Assembly: GCF_003957295.1 (NCBI RefSeq)
Contig: NZ_RQPJ01000021.1
Coordinates: 294,210 to 358,209 of the forward strand
Length of the DNA stretch: 64,000 bases
Origin: Arenibacter aquaticus
Lineage (GTDB): Bacteria > Bacteroidota > Bacteroidia > Flavobacteriales > Flavobacteriaceae
Direction: 5' to 3'
In this document: piece after piece, positions 53,643 to 62,726 of the stretch
How the letters are laid out: every line of letters begins with the position of its first letter
How positions within the stretch are numbered: position 1 is the stretch's first letter
Notes under the pieces: model-generated
Told to the model about the DNA's origin: nothing
The model's input: only the letters and a program-made list of their open reading frames with translations
Databases searched by the model: none
Translations under genes and position numbers: made by a program

Positions 53643-53934
53643 GTGGTGTTGCTTTTCTTTAAATGTACAAAATTTTAAAGGTATAATTTGATATGGTTTG
53701 GTATATATAGGTAATACATCCATGTACTAAGGATATTATAAACTATGGTATTTTGCAGGAGCCTGTTTTAGTAGCGGGTTGGTGGCCAACAGGACTTGGA
53801 ATCAAAGGAGCATTGTACTTTATTTCTACTTCTATTTTAGGGATAGCGGGGAAAATAATACCTTGCTGTTCCAGATCTATATTGGTTTTAGGTCACCTTT
53901 AATATTTTGGGAATCTTCAAGGGAATTGGTTGAT

Positions 53935-54348
53935 ATGCAAGAAATTGAAAAACATTTAAAAGATTTGGGAATAAGACCAACTGCGATGCGTATTTTGATC
54001 TATCAGTTTATGGGGTCACAGAATGCGGCGGTTAGTCTTAGTCTGGTAGAGGAGAATTTTGATAAGTCGGACAGGACTACTCTTTACCGGACCCTAAAAA
54101 CTTTTGAAGACAAGGGAATAGTCCATCAAATTGATGATGGAACGGGAATCCCAAAATATGCCTTATGTCAACATGAACATCAAGCGAAAAAACACTCGGA
54201 TCTTCATTTACACTTTCATTGTACCCATTGCAATGAAACTATCTGTTTAACGGAGCATAGGATACCACAAATTAATCTTCCGGATGGATTTGTGCCCGAA
54301 GACATCAATATGCTCATAAAAGGGATATGCGATAGTTGTAGTGGGTAA
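53935..54348 (+). CDS. Fur-family metalloregulator
   Basis: 137 residues from the ATG at 53935. The open frame extends 52 codons upstream, but that part has no Fur features. A winged helix (RPTAMRILIYQF, RTTLYRTLKTFEDKGIV) is followed by the metal-binding part with HLHFHCTHC and a final CDSC, the usual two CxxC zinc pairs. Fur-family members repress or activate genes in response to iron, zinc, manganese or peroxide. The divergence from classical Fur and the adjacent P1B-4 ATPase suggest control of metal efflux. Confidence 0.88.
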   Translation: MQEIEKHLKDLGIRPTAMRILIYQFMGSQNAAVSLSLVEENFDKSDRTTLYRTLKTFEDKGIVHQIDDGTGIPKYALCQHEHQAKKHSDLHLHFHCTHCNETICLTEHRIPQINLPDGFVPEDINMLIKGICDSCSG

Positions 54349-54365
54349 ATGCACAACCATTGCAC

Positions 54366-54408
54366 GGACATTAATGGTAATTTTGTTTTAAAACATTGAT
54401 TAATGTCC
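54366..54408. promoter_or_regulatory. inverted repeat flanking the promoter of the metal-efflux ATPase
   Basis: GGACATTAAT (54366-54375) and ATTAATGTCC (54399-54408) are exact complements 23 bp apart. The TAnnTTTG promoter box TAATTTTG (54378-54385) lies between them, next to a 12-bp palindrome TGTTTTAAAACA (54384-54395). The right arm overlaps the ATPase ATG. It may be an operator of the adjacent Fur-family protein, or an RNA hairpin over the start codon in read-through transcripts. Confidence 0.6.
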
Positions 54409-56397
54409 AATAAGAAGCAACACAGCAAATTAAATAATCACGCTCATGATCATGCGCATGGGGGAATTTTTGGAGAAAACACGGAACTTTATTTTTCAAT
54501 TTTAAGTGGTTTTTTCTTTTTTTTAGGGCTTATTATGACTACTTGGTCCCAAGTTCCTGGATGGGCAGCGTTGATTAGCTACATAGCTGCTTATTTTTTC
54601 GGAGGATTTTATGCTTTGCTTGAAGCAGTGGAGAAAATGGGACAAGGCGAATTCGAAATCGATTTTTTAATGATCATTGCTGCTATAGGTGCGGCCTTCA
54701 TTGATAGCTGGGGAGAGGGAGCACTTTTATTGTTCTTGTTTAGTTTGGGACATTCTTTGGAACATTACGCCATGGGCAAGGCCAAAAAATCCATTAAGGC
54801 ATTGGGCGAGTTGTCCCCCAAAACCGCTTTGTTGAAAGATGGGGGTGATATTCGGGAAATCCCAGTAGGGAAATTAAAGTTGAACGATATTATTGTAGTA
54901 AGGCCCAATAGTAAAATTGCTGCCGATGGAGTAATAGTAAAAGGTAGCAGTAGTATAGATCAAGCGCCTATTACTGGGGAAAGTATTCCCATAGATAAGA
55001 CTGCTCTCCCTACAAATACCCCAATAACCAATTTTGAGGAAATAGACTCGGAGCACAGTGTTTTTATGGGGACTATTAACGGGAACGACTTACTGGAGGT
55101 CCAAGTTTTAAAATTGAATGAGGATGCCACTATTTCACGTCTAATAAAAATGGTGAGTGCAGCTGAAACCAAAAAGTCGCCCACCCAAAGGCTTACCAAA
55201 AAATTTGAAAAATGGTTTGTTCCCAGTGTTGTTATATTGGTTCTAGGTCTTTGTTTTGCGTATGTATTTTTGGATGAAACCCCTAGGGAAAGTTTTTATA
55301 GGGCCATAACCGTATTGGTTGCTGCCAGTCCATGTGCCCTGGCAATCTCAACACCTAGCGCAGTATTGAGTGCCATAGCCAGGGCGGCCAAAAAAGGTGT
55401 GCTTATTAAGGGGGGGCTTGCTTTGGAAGAGTTGGGCAGCCTAAGGACTATTGCCTTTGATAAAACCGGTACTCTGACCGAAGGAAAGCCAAGGCTTACC
55501 AATGTACAGCCCATGAACGGTTTTGACAAAGAAGAGTTTCTTGAGTTGGTCTTGGATGTAGAAAGTTTAAGCACACACCCCTTGGCCAAAGCTATTTCCA
55601 AGGAGCTTGTAGAGGAATACGGGGTAGAAAGGAAGCAACTATCGTCCCAACTAAAGGTGGTTCAGGGAAAGGGGGTAGTGGCTTATTATAACGGAGATAA
55701 AGTGTATATAGGAAATCTCCAACTTATAAAGGATGCCAGTATTCCTATTGATGGGGATACTGCGCAAAAAATGGATGCACTGTTGGAAGACGGACATACC
55801 GTTATGCTGGTTGGGTACCGCGACAATCTGATTGGTTTATTAAGTGTTATGGATGCCCCACGTAAAGCTACGGCAGCTACTTTGGAACAATTGAAGGAAA
55901 TAGGAATTAATAAGATGATTATGTTGACAGGGGATCACCAGGGGGTTGCCAATTCCATAGCTAGGCAAATTGGGCTTACCGAGGCCATGGGCAATTTACT
56001 TCCCGAAGACAAGGTAGAGGTTGTGGGCAAACTAAAAGAAAAAGAACGCAAGATAGCTATGGTGGGCGATGGTGTTAACGATGCCCCTGCCATGGCCATT
56101 AGTACAGTGGGGGTTGCCATGGGAGCCGCAGGCAGTGATGTGGCTTTGGAAACAGCGGATGTGGCCCTTATGTCCGATAAAATAGAAAGTCTACCTTTTG
56201 TAATTGGCCTAAGTAGACAATCCAAGGTAATCATAAAACAAAACCTGTGGATAAGTATGGGCATAGTGGCCATTTTAATTCCTGCAACCTTAATGGGATT
56301 GGCCAAAATAGGTGTCGCTGTGGCCATACACGAGGGTTCTACTCTTTTGGTGGTGCTCAACGCCCTGCGATTGCTTCGCTATGAGCTAGATAAATAA
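54403..56397 (+). CDS. P1B-4-type heavy-metal efflux ATPase
   Basis: 664 residues. A His-rich N-terminus (NNHAHDHAHGG at 11-21) is followed by membrane helices and an actuator domain with TGES at 191-194. The metal-site motif is SPC at 309-311, then DKTGTLT with phospho-Asp D353, STHPLAK (HP motif), GDGVNDAP, and a final membrane motif HEGST. SPC together with HEGST is the signature of the P1B-4 subgroup, which exports Co2+, Fe2+ or Zn2+ rather than Cu+. It starts 54 bp after the Fur-family gene with the inverted repeat in between, so iron or cobalt detoxification under Fur-type control is likely. Confidence 0.9.
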   Translation: MSNKKQHSKLNNHAHDHAHGGIFGENTELYFSILSGFFFFLGLIMTTWSQVPGWAALISYIAAYFFGGFYALLEAVEKMGQGEFEIDFLMIIAAIGAAFIDSWGEGALLLFLFSLGHSLEHYAMGKAKKSIKALGELSPKTALLKDGGDIREIPVGKLKLNDIIVVRPNSKIAADGVIVKGSSSIDQAPITGESIPIDKTALPTNTPITNFEEIDSEHSVFMGTINGNDLLEVQVLKLNEDATISRLIKMVSAAETKKSPTQRLTKKFEKWFVPSVVILVLGLCFAYVFLDETPRESFYRAITVLVAASPCALAISTPSAVLSAIARAAKKGVLIKGGLALEELGSLRTIAFDKTGTLTEGKPRLTNVQPMNGFDKEEFLELVLDVESLSTHPLAKAISKELVEEYGVERKQLSSQLKVVQGKGVVAYYNGDKVYIGNLQLIKDASIPIDGDTAQKMDALLEDGHTVMLVGYRDNLIGLLSVMDAPRKATAATLEQLKEIGINKMIMLTGDHQGVANSIARQIGLTEAMGNLLPEDKVEVVGKLKEKERKIAMVGDGVNDAPAMAISTVGVAMGAAGSDVALETADVALMSDKIESLPFVIGLSRQSKVIIKQNLWISMGIVAILIPATLMGLAKIGVAVAIHEGSTLLVVLNALRLLRYELDK

Positions 56398-56434
56398 CCC
56401 CCCCTTTGATTATTTATTCTAAGGAGGGCGGGTG

Positions 56435-57745
56435 TTATTCCACATTGGGCAATTGGGAGCTTACATAGGCGCCAGCCACCCCAAAAAGGGAGAGAACCAA
56501 AATGATACCTTCGGTGGAGATAGCTGCTGCAGCGGCACTGATCCCTCCGGTGATCAGTAGGATAAAACCAATAATTGTGTTGCTTACAGCTACGTAGTCT
56601 GTCCGCTTATTACCGCCGGCCATATCCACTATATATGTTTTTCTTCCCATACGAACCCCACTATGGGCAACACCTAGCACGAAAAAAGCGATAGGGTATA
56701 ACCAATATTCGTTTCGGGCCCAAGGTATATAGCTGATAAGAACAAACATTATTATTCCAAGGAGGGAGGCTATTACAGCTGCAAAAGCCATTACATTTCG
56801 GCTCGACTTATCGGCCATTTTGCCCCATATGGGAGCGCTGATTACAGAGGCGAGTCCGTTTGCAATAATGAATAGTCCCAAGAGGTAGCTCTCCTTTCCC
56901 AGATAGGTTTGGGCCAATAACACATAAAAAGGAGCCGTTAAAGCAGAACACAACAGAAGGGAACGCGCAATGATGAACTGCCTAAAATGTTTATCGGAAC
57001 GTACTATATCAATACGCTTAAACGCCTCTTTCCATCCATTTCGGCCACCGGAGGTTTCCCCTGGTAATTCACGTACTTGGGAGTAGATAAAAGCTGACAA
57101 TAACCACATGGCACTAGCGAAAAATATAAGGTAGCTATAGAAGAGGATACCGGTATTACTGTTGGACTTATACAGCATATACAGCCCCACAATCAATACC
57201 AGAATTCCGGATACGGCAACAGTATATCCCTTTAATCTACCCCTGCGTGTCTTAGGGATGGTTTTACCCAATACGTCTTTGGACGCCACCGAACACAATC
57301 CTCTGGAGAGGCTAAAGGTCACTAGGAAAAGAATAACCAGCCAACCGGCCAATACCCCTTCTGTGGTCAAGGAAACGTAACCAATACCGATCATGGATGC
57401 ACATTGTAGTATGGCCCCAATTACATATACCCATTTACGTTTACTCTTGGTACGGATAAAACTTGCTATTACAATCTGTGGAAGCATTGAGCCCGATTCA
57501 CGGATGGGAACAATAAAACTTATTAGGTATACAGGTGCATTTATATAGCTCATTACCCAGGCCAAAACGGTTTTGGGGTTACTTAGGGTGTCGCCCAATT
57601 TGGTAAAGATGTTGCTGAGCATTAGCAAAAAGTAATTCCTGGGGGTATATTTACAGGCATCCTCATTAATATCCTTACAGATTCTTGCGTCCTCCTCGTT
57701 GTTTAAATAATCATATAGTTTCTCCGTGAAATGAATGGGCTTCAT
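56435..57745 (-). CDS. major facilitator superfamily transporter
   Basis: 436 residues with about twelve hydrophobic segments and an N-terminal soluble tail of about 60 residues. The basic loops GKTIPKTRRGRLKGYT (after helix 4) and AHSGVRMGRKTYIVDM (near 355) are MFS-like. The 60-residue N-terminal extension LYDYLNNEEDARICKDI is unusual for the family. Substrate not predictable. Convergent with the metal ATPase. Confidence 0.85.
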   Translation of the reverse strand: MKPIHFTEKLYDYLNNEEDARICKDINEDACKYTPRNYFLLMLSNIFTKLGDTLSNPKTVLAWVMSYINAPVYLISFIVPIRESGSMLPQIVIASFIRTKSKRKWVYVIGAILQCASMIGIGYVSLTTEGVLAGWLVILFLVTFSLSRGLCSVASKDVLGKTIPKTRRGRLKGYTVAVSGILVLIVGLYMLYKSNSNTGILFYSYLIFFASAMWLLSAFIYSQVRELPGETSGGRNGWKEAFKRIDIVRSDKHFRQFIIARSLLLCSALTAPFYVLLAQTYLGKESYLLGLFIIANGLASVISAPIWGKMADKSSRNVMAFAAVIASLLGIIMFVLISYIPWARNEYWLYPIAFFVLGVAHSGVRMGRKTYIVDMAGGNKRTDYVAVSNTIIGFILLITGGISAAAAAISTEGIILVLSLFGVAGAYVSSQLPNVE

Positions 57746-58000
57746 AGGCTATGGCAATAGTGGATAGTTAATTATTACAAGATATTCATTTAAGCACCAC
57801 AGTCCAAGTTAATTGGTTTCTTTGAAGGCTTTATCCATGTGGCCCCGTTTGGTGTGGAAGTAGGTTTTATCGTAAATTAATCTGCAATATCCAGTCTGGG
57901 GCAATAACCAATAAAAGGTACTCTGTATTTGGTAAAATGAATAGACCAAAACAATCCATAACTAGATTAAAATCACTAAATTGTATACAAAAGAAAGCAT

Positions 58001-59092
58001 ATGCCAATTTTCATGGACCGTCATGATATTCCAGAAGAAATTACCGCAGCGCATGTGGCTCAAATGCATAGGGAAGATTTAAAAATAGAGCATTTATATG
58101 GCTGCAAGGGTATGACCTATTGGTGTGATGAAAAGCGCCGTACGGCATTTTGTCTTATAGCGGCACCCAATAGGAAAGCTATTCAAGATATGCACAATCA
58201 TGCCCATGGCGATGTTCCCCATAGAATAATTGAAGTGGAAAGTGCCATAGTGGAATCCTTTTTAGGACGTATAGAAGATCCTGAAAAGTCCAAAAAGACC
58301 GAATTGAACATTATTAATGACCCTGCCTTTAGAATCTTAATGGTCATTAATGTTGACCGAAAATTCTTTAAAGGCTTGGTACGCGATCAATTATTAAAAG
58401 AATCCAGAGAAAGTATTGCAACAATTCAGTTCTTGGTACAACGCTTTTTAGGCAGGGTGGTAAGACAAGGTACATACAAATTTTTAGTGTCCTTTAATTC
58501 CGTTACCGCTGCTGTGCATTGCGCCCAGGCATTACATGCAAAAATCCGGCCCAAAAATGGATTATCGCCAAGTATAGGATTATATGCTGGGGTTCCGGTA
58601 ACTGATAAGGATGGCATATTTGAAGATACCATAAAAAAAGCAGAGCACTTTAGTGATATGGGCTCGGAGAAAATTCTGTTGTCCAGTGAGGTGAAGGAAT
58701 TATATGAGAGTGAAAATCAAAATATAATTTTGGACAGTGAGTTTATGAAAGCCCTTAGCTCAAGAGAAGAGGGGTTTGTTATTGCTTTAATGGACTGTAT
58801 GGGGAAGAATTGGCAAGATCCGTATTATGGTTCCAAAGACTTAAGTAAAGACCTGGGCTACAGTAAATCACAATTATACCGTAAAATGCTCTCTATTATT
58901 GGAAAATCGCCCAATAATTTTATCAAGGAATACCGTCTTAATAAGGCTAAACAATTGTTACATAAAGATACAAAGACCATTTCCCAAATAGCTTATAGCA
59001 CCGGTTTTAACAGTCCGGCTTACTTCTCAAAATGCTTTATGGATACTTTTGGAATTCTTCCCTCAGACTATATGCGTCTGTACGTGGCCTAA
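58001..59092 (+). CDS. AraC-family regulator with DUF4242 and cyclase-like sensor domains
   Basis: 363 residues. An N-terminal DUF4242 domain (about 1-90, RHDIPEEITAAHVAQMH) is followed by a region at 110-240 that looks like a class III adenylate cyclase fold without its catalytic metal Asp pair (FLVSFNSVTAAVHCAQALHAKI, SIGLYAGVPVTDKDG, GSEKILLSSEVKEL). The C-terminal AraC HTH pair covers about 262-360 (DLGYSKSQLYRKM, TGFNSPAYFSKCFMDTFG). It probably senses a small ligand or metal through the first two domains. It stands alone upstream of the cupin gene. Confidence 0.85.
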   Translation: MPIFMDRHDIPEEITAAHVAQMHREDLKIEHLYGCKGMTYWCDEKRRTAFCLIAAPNRKAIQDMHNHAHGDVPHRIIEVESAIVESFLGRIEDPEKSKKTELNIINDPAFRILMVINVDRKFFKGLVRDQLLKESRESIATIQFLVQRFLGRVVRQGTYKFLVSFNSVTAAVHCAQALHAKIRPKNGLSPSIGLYAGVPVTDKDGIFEDTIKKAEHFSDMGSEKILLSSEVKELYESENQNIILDSEFMKALSSREEGFVIALMDCMGKNWQDPYYGSKDLSKDLGYSKSQLYRKMLSIIGKSPNNFIKEYRLNKAKQLLHKDTKTISQIAYSTGFNSPAYFSKCFMDTFGILPSDYMRLYVA

Positions 59093-59478
59093 CTTTTTCT
59101 TTTTGTATGGCCTTATGATTCAATTTTGTAATGAATTGAACAAAATTTAGACCTTCATCGCCCATATTTGTACTAATTTTATATCAACGATATCAACTAT
59201 ACCTACAGGATAATTTGACCTGTTTAAAAGTAAGAAATCCATTAGTGGCAATAAGATAGGACCACGGTATTGGATGTAGAAGCACCCCTCCTAGTTTTCT
59301 GAACAAATAGACCAGCAATTACCAATCATTGTACTTAAGTCCTGGGTTTACATATGGGAAGTACTGTGTACAATATATTTTCTGGGTTGTACTCTGCTGT
59401 CGTAAATCGTTCAGGTTTAATTGAATAGTAAACTCTTTTATTAACACAAACAGATTATTAACCTTAAAACTATTAGCC
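59093..59478. other. intergenic stretch upstream of the cupin gene
   Basis: 386 bp. A small inverted repeat TTCAATT / AATTGAA lies at 59119-59140, just after the AraC gene. No supported gene and no perfect TAnnTTTG box were found. It may hold the target site of the AraC regulator, but no direct repeat stands out. Confidence 0.4.
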
Positions 59479-59961
59479 ATGACAAAGAATGTTGTTTCTT
59501 CAAAATTTAAGATAGCGGTGTTCACCACCTTGTTGCTATTAAGTGCTTCCTTTTATGGCCAAAACCAATATGGGGAGGGAATGGAAATGTCCCTGGTGAG
59601 GACCCATGAGGACAAAGACTTAGATTGGGGCGGATGTACGTCTTTTATGCCCGAAGGTTGTACCGTAGCCGTATTGCACGGTAATCCCGCAAGTAAAAAT
59701 TTGGATATTTTCTTTAAGGTCCCTGCTGATTATGAAATACCATCACATTGGCATACCTCGGTAGAACGTATGATTCTTGTTTCTGGGGAATTGCAGGTTA
59801 CCTACGAAGGAGAACCCATGCAGACCATGAAAGTTGGGTCATATGCTTATGGTCCCTCAGCCAAGCCACATACTGCCAAATGTGTTGGTGCAGATCCATG
59901 TGTTCTTTTCATTGCCTTTGAAGAACCCTTGGATGCTTTTCCCATAGAGTCAAATAAGTAA
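59479..59961 (+). CDS. exported cupin-domain protein
   Basis: 160 residues. A signal peptide (hydrophobic 10-24, cleavage after YGQ near 27) is followed by a single cupin barrel: IPSHWHTSVERM supplies two His and a Glu of the metal site, and SAKPHTAKC a third His. Two Cys pairs may form disulfides. Such proteins are metal enzymes or sugar binders; the exact reaction is open. It precedes a flavoprotein oxidase gene by 61 bp, which suggests one unit. Confidence 0.85.
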   Translation: MTKNVVSSKFKIAVFTTLLLLSASFYGQNQYGEGMEMSLVRTHEDKDLDWGGCTSFMPEGCTVAVLHGNPASKNLDIFFKVPADYEIPSHWHTSVERMILVSGELQVTYEGEPMQTMKVGSYAYGPSAKPHTAKCVGADPCVLFIAFEEPLDAFPIESNK

Positions 59962-60022
59962 GAAATTAACGAAGCAGAATGCTCGGAAGAGTGAAGTATT
60001 AACACACCTAAAATATATAATT

Positions 60023-61405
60023 ATGGAAATGGTAACGGAAATGGATGCCGGACTTATAGCATCCTTTAAAAAACAAATAAGAGGGGAAGTGGTATTGCCG
60101 TCCGATGTAAATTTTGACGATAGCCGCAAGCTGTACAATGCCATGATAGATAAACGTCCGGGAATAATAGTCAAATGTGTGGATGTTGCCGATGTTATGG
60201 CTGCGGTAAATTTTGCTAGGGAAAACCATTTGCTGTTGGCAGTACGGGGCGGGGGACACAATGGAGGAGGATTGGGATCCTGTAATGACGGATTGGTAAT
60301 AGACCTGTCTGGCCTAAAATCCATTCGTGTAGACACCTCCGACAATACCGTACGTGTGGGAGGAGGAAATCTTTGGGGAGAGGTAGATCATGCCACCCAT
60401 GCCTTTGGATTGGCAATTCCTAGTGGAATGATTTCTACAACAGGAGTAGGAGGGTTAACACTGGGAGGTGGTGTAGGTTATCTTTCCAGAAAATTCGGTC
60501 TTACAATAGATAATTTATTGGACGCCGATATGGTGTTGGCCGATGGTTCTTTTGTAACCGTGAACGCAAAGCAGCATCCTGATCTTTTTTGGGCCATTCG
60601 TGGTGGGGGTGGTAATTTTGGGGTTGTAACGTCCTTCAAATTTCAGGCCCATCCTTTAAAAAATGTATTTGGAGGACCTACTTTATGGCCCATAGAGAAA
60701 ATAGAAGAAATAATGGAGTGGTTTGATGATTTTATTCATGACGCTCCGGAAGACCTAAATGGGTTTATTGCCACCATGGTCATCCCTGGGGCACCTTTTC
60801 CGGAGTCATTGCACCATAGAAAGTTCTGTGGAATAGTCTGGTGCTATACGGGTCGCTCAGAGACCTTTCAGGAAGTTTTTAAACCTGTATTGGCCCAAAA
60901 ACCAGAATTTGAACATGTAGGTGAAATGCCCTATCCTTCCATTCAAACAATGTTTGATGGACTTATGCCTCCCGGAATGCAATGGTATTGGAGGGCCGAC
61001 TTTTTCAATAAATTAGGTCCAGAAGTTAGGGCTGGGCATTTAAAATACGGTTCAAAAATTCCGACACCTCTTTCGCAAATGCATTTATACCCCATAAGTG
61101 GGGCAGCAGCTAGGGTAGGAGATAAGGATACCCCGTGGGCCTATAGGGATGCAAAATACGCCGGAGTTATTGTAGGTGTAGATCCCGATCCAGCAAATGC
61201 CGATAAAATAACCAATTGGTGCAAGGATTATTACAATGAATTGCATCCACATTCCTCAGGGGGTGCTTATTCCAATTTTATGATGGAGGAAGGGCAGGAA
61301 CGGGTAAAAGAAAGTTACCGTCAGAATTATGGGAAATTGGTAGAAGTTAAACAAAAGTACGATCCCAATAACCTGTTTAGGGTAAACCAAAATATAGCAC
61401 CATAG
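60023..61405 (+). CDS. FAD-binding oxidase, berberine-bridge type
   Basis: 460 residues. The PCMH-type FAD domain has RGGGHNGGG at 75-83 with H79 as the likely covalent FAD site. The second region GGLTLGGGVGYLSRKFG lacks the Cys used for bicovalent attachment in some relatives. The C-terminal BBE segment DPNNLFRVNQNI is typical. It oxidises sugars or other alcohols with O2 as acceptor. No signal peptide is visible although the partner cupin is exported. Confidence 0.9.
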   Translation: MEMVTEMDAGLIASFKKQIRGEVVLPSDVNFDDSRKLYNAMIDKRPGIIVKCVDVADVMAAVNFARENHLLLAVRGGGHNGGGLGSCNDGLVIDLSGLKSIRVDTSDNTVRVGGGNLWGEVDHATHAFGLAIPSGMISTTGVGGLTLGGGVGYLSRKFGLTIDNLLDADMVLADGSFVTVNAKQHPDLFWAIRGGGGNFGVVTSFKFQAHPLKNVFGGPTLWPIEKIEEIMEWFDDFIHDAPEDLNGFIATMVIPGAPFPESLHHRKFCGIVWCYTGRSETFQEVFKPVLAQKPEFEHVGEMPYPSIQTMFDGLMPPGMQWYWRADFFNKLGPEVRAGHLKYGSKIPTPLSQMHLYPISGAAARVGDKDTPWAYRDAKYAGVIVGVDPDPANADKITNWCKDYYNELHPHSSGGAYSNFMMEEGQERVKESYRQNYGKLVEVKQKYDPNNLFRVNQNIAP

Positions 61406-61415
61406 AAGCGAATAT

Positions 61416-61451
61416 ATAGGTCTGTTGTTCTTTATTGGATAACAGGCCTAT
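61416..61451 (+). terminator. hairpin terminator candidate after the flavoprotein gene
   Basis: ATAGGTCTGTT pairs with AACAGGCCTAT (one G-U) in an 11-bp stem with a 14-base loop. The T-run behind it is weak, so efficiency is uncertain. Confidence 0.5.
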
Positions 61452-61485
61452 CGTTTAAAGCAAATTAAAGGTTTAGACCTTTAGG

Positions 61486-62226
61486 TTATAGAACGTCAAG
61501 TGTTCTTTGCGCATCGGGGCCTATACGTTTTTTAGTTTCATCCGTAATATATTTCCTTTGGTCCACTTGCTGTGGCTGTTCCGAAGTACAAAAATAGCTG
61601 TGGATACTCCTTCGTGGTTTAGAAGTAAGGTTGGTGGTTCCACCGTGCCAAGCATGGGAATTAAAGATAAAAACAGACCCTGCAGGGGCAGTGATAATTG
61701 TTTCATCAGGATGGGGAAGGCTGGGGTCTTCCATTTTCTCCTGTGGCGGTATACCCAGTTTATGGGTTCCCGGAACAATGCGCGTAGCCCCATTGTTTTC
61801 TGTAAAATCGTCCAGCAACCATATGGAGTTACATACCTTATAAACACCATCCACCATGGTGTTGCCCCAATCCACATGTAGTTTCTGCTGGCCCTGACCT
61901 GGTTTGGCGGCCCTATAATTAAGGGAAGATAATTTAAAGGAGGGACCTAGTACGGCAGCAATTCCGGCCAGTACCCGCGGATGGGTATAAAACACATCAA
62001 AAACCTCTCCTTTATTAACCAGATCGGCCAAACGGTCAGCACCTTCCTCTTTGGGGTGTCGTATATATTTGGATTCGGCCAATTCAGACCCCGCATTTTC
62101 GCCTTCGTGGTCAAGGAGTTCTTCAATTCTGTTGTTTATAGCTTTGACTTGTTCATCGGTCAATAATTTCCCCAAGGATACATATCCCTGACGGTCCAAT
62201 GTCTCCAATTCTTCTTTTGTAAGCAT
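61486..62226 (-). CDS. phytanoyl-CoA dioxygenase family protein
   Basis: 246 residues with the PhyH double-stranded beta helix. Iron ligands are H117 and D119 (LHVDWGN) and H194 (HAWHGGT). An Arg at 205 or 206 (KPRRS) would bind 2-oxoglutarate. The family includes hydroxylases of small metabolites, so the name does not fix the substrate. It converges with the flavoprotein gene. Confidence 0.9.
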   Translation of the reverse strand: MLTKEELETLDRQGYVSLGKLLTDEQVKAINNRIEELLDHEGENAGSELAESKYIRHPKEEGADRLADLVNKGEVFDVFYTHPRVLAGIAAVLGPSFKLSSLNYRAAKPGQGQQKLHVDWGNTMVDGVYKVCNSIWLLDDFTENNGATRIVPGTHKLGIPPQEKMEDPSLPHPDETIITAPAGSVFIFNSHAWHGGTTNLTSKPRRSIHSYFCTSEQPQQVDQRKYITDETKKRIGPDAQRTLDVL

Positions 62227-62339
62227 AAAATTGTGGTATAGTGATTGGTATTTCTATATTGGTTAAGGTAAAATTTTACTTTTGTTCCAACCCAAAAAAG
62301 ATACAATTTATATTGGATTTATTTTTGGCAATGGGATAA

Positions 62340-62726
62340 TTATTTTCTTTTTGACATAGGGGCAATCAGGTTAGCCCATAGGGAACAGCAAAGCGCCGTA
62401 ATGGCAGCACATAATGTAAGGGTATTAATAAATTCGGCCTGGGGCAACCATCCCGTTAGTTTTAGGGTCAGGAATGCGATGTAACTTGAGGGTAGCTGGT
62501 AGTGCCCCAACCTATTAAGGATGTCATAGTGCCAGTCTGTTAGAAAGCAGTAGCCCCAGCCCTTCCATATCCCTAACAATCCCCAAGAACCAAAGGTTAA
62601 CAATAAGCTAAGGAGATTGAGTTTTCTAGTAGCGGAAAATAGCCAGCCGAATAGGTTAAAGGCAATGAGTAGTGTATGAAAGAGGTAGAAAAAGATATTG
62701 GCTATCTTTAAAAGTAAATCCTCCAT
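62340..62726 (-). CDS. DUF2784 family membrane protein
   Basis: 128 residues from the ATG at 62724-62726; an upstream ATG extends the frame by 44 codons but the extra part looks like non-coding, cysteine-rich sequence. Four hydrophobic segments are present, and the family core GIWKGWGYCFLTDWHYDI is at about 55-72. Function unknown. Confidence 0.82.
   Translation of the reverse strand: MEDLLLKIANIFFYLFHTLLIAFNLFGWLFSATRKLNLLSLLLTFGSWGLLGIWKGWGYCFLTDWHYDILNRLGHYQLPSSYIAFLTLKLTGWLPQAEFINTLTLCAAITALCCSLWANLIAPMSKRK

Noticed and set aside
53779-53934. A 52-codon upstream extension of the Fur-family gene
   Set aside because: The extra residues show no Fur similarity; the ATG at 53935 gives the standard beginning and normal length.
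56391-56440. Imperfect hairpin between the metal ATPase and the MFS gene
   Set aside because: The C-rich and G-rich arms pair only with bulges and there is no T-run, so I do not call it a terminator.
62277-62284. TACTTTTG box on the plus strand
   Set aside because: It matches TAnnTTTG perfectly but no plus-strand gene follows for about 800 bp, so it is probably chance.
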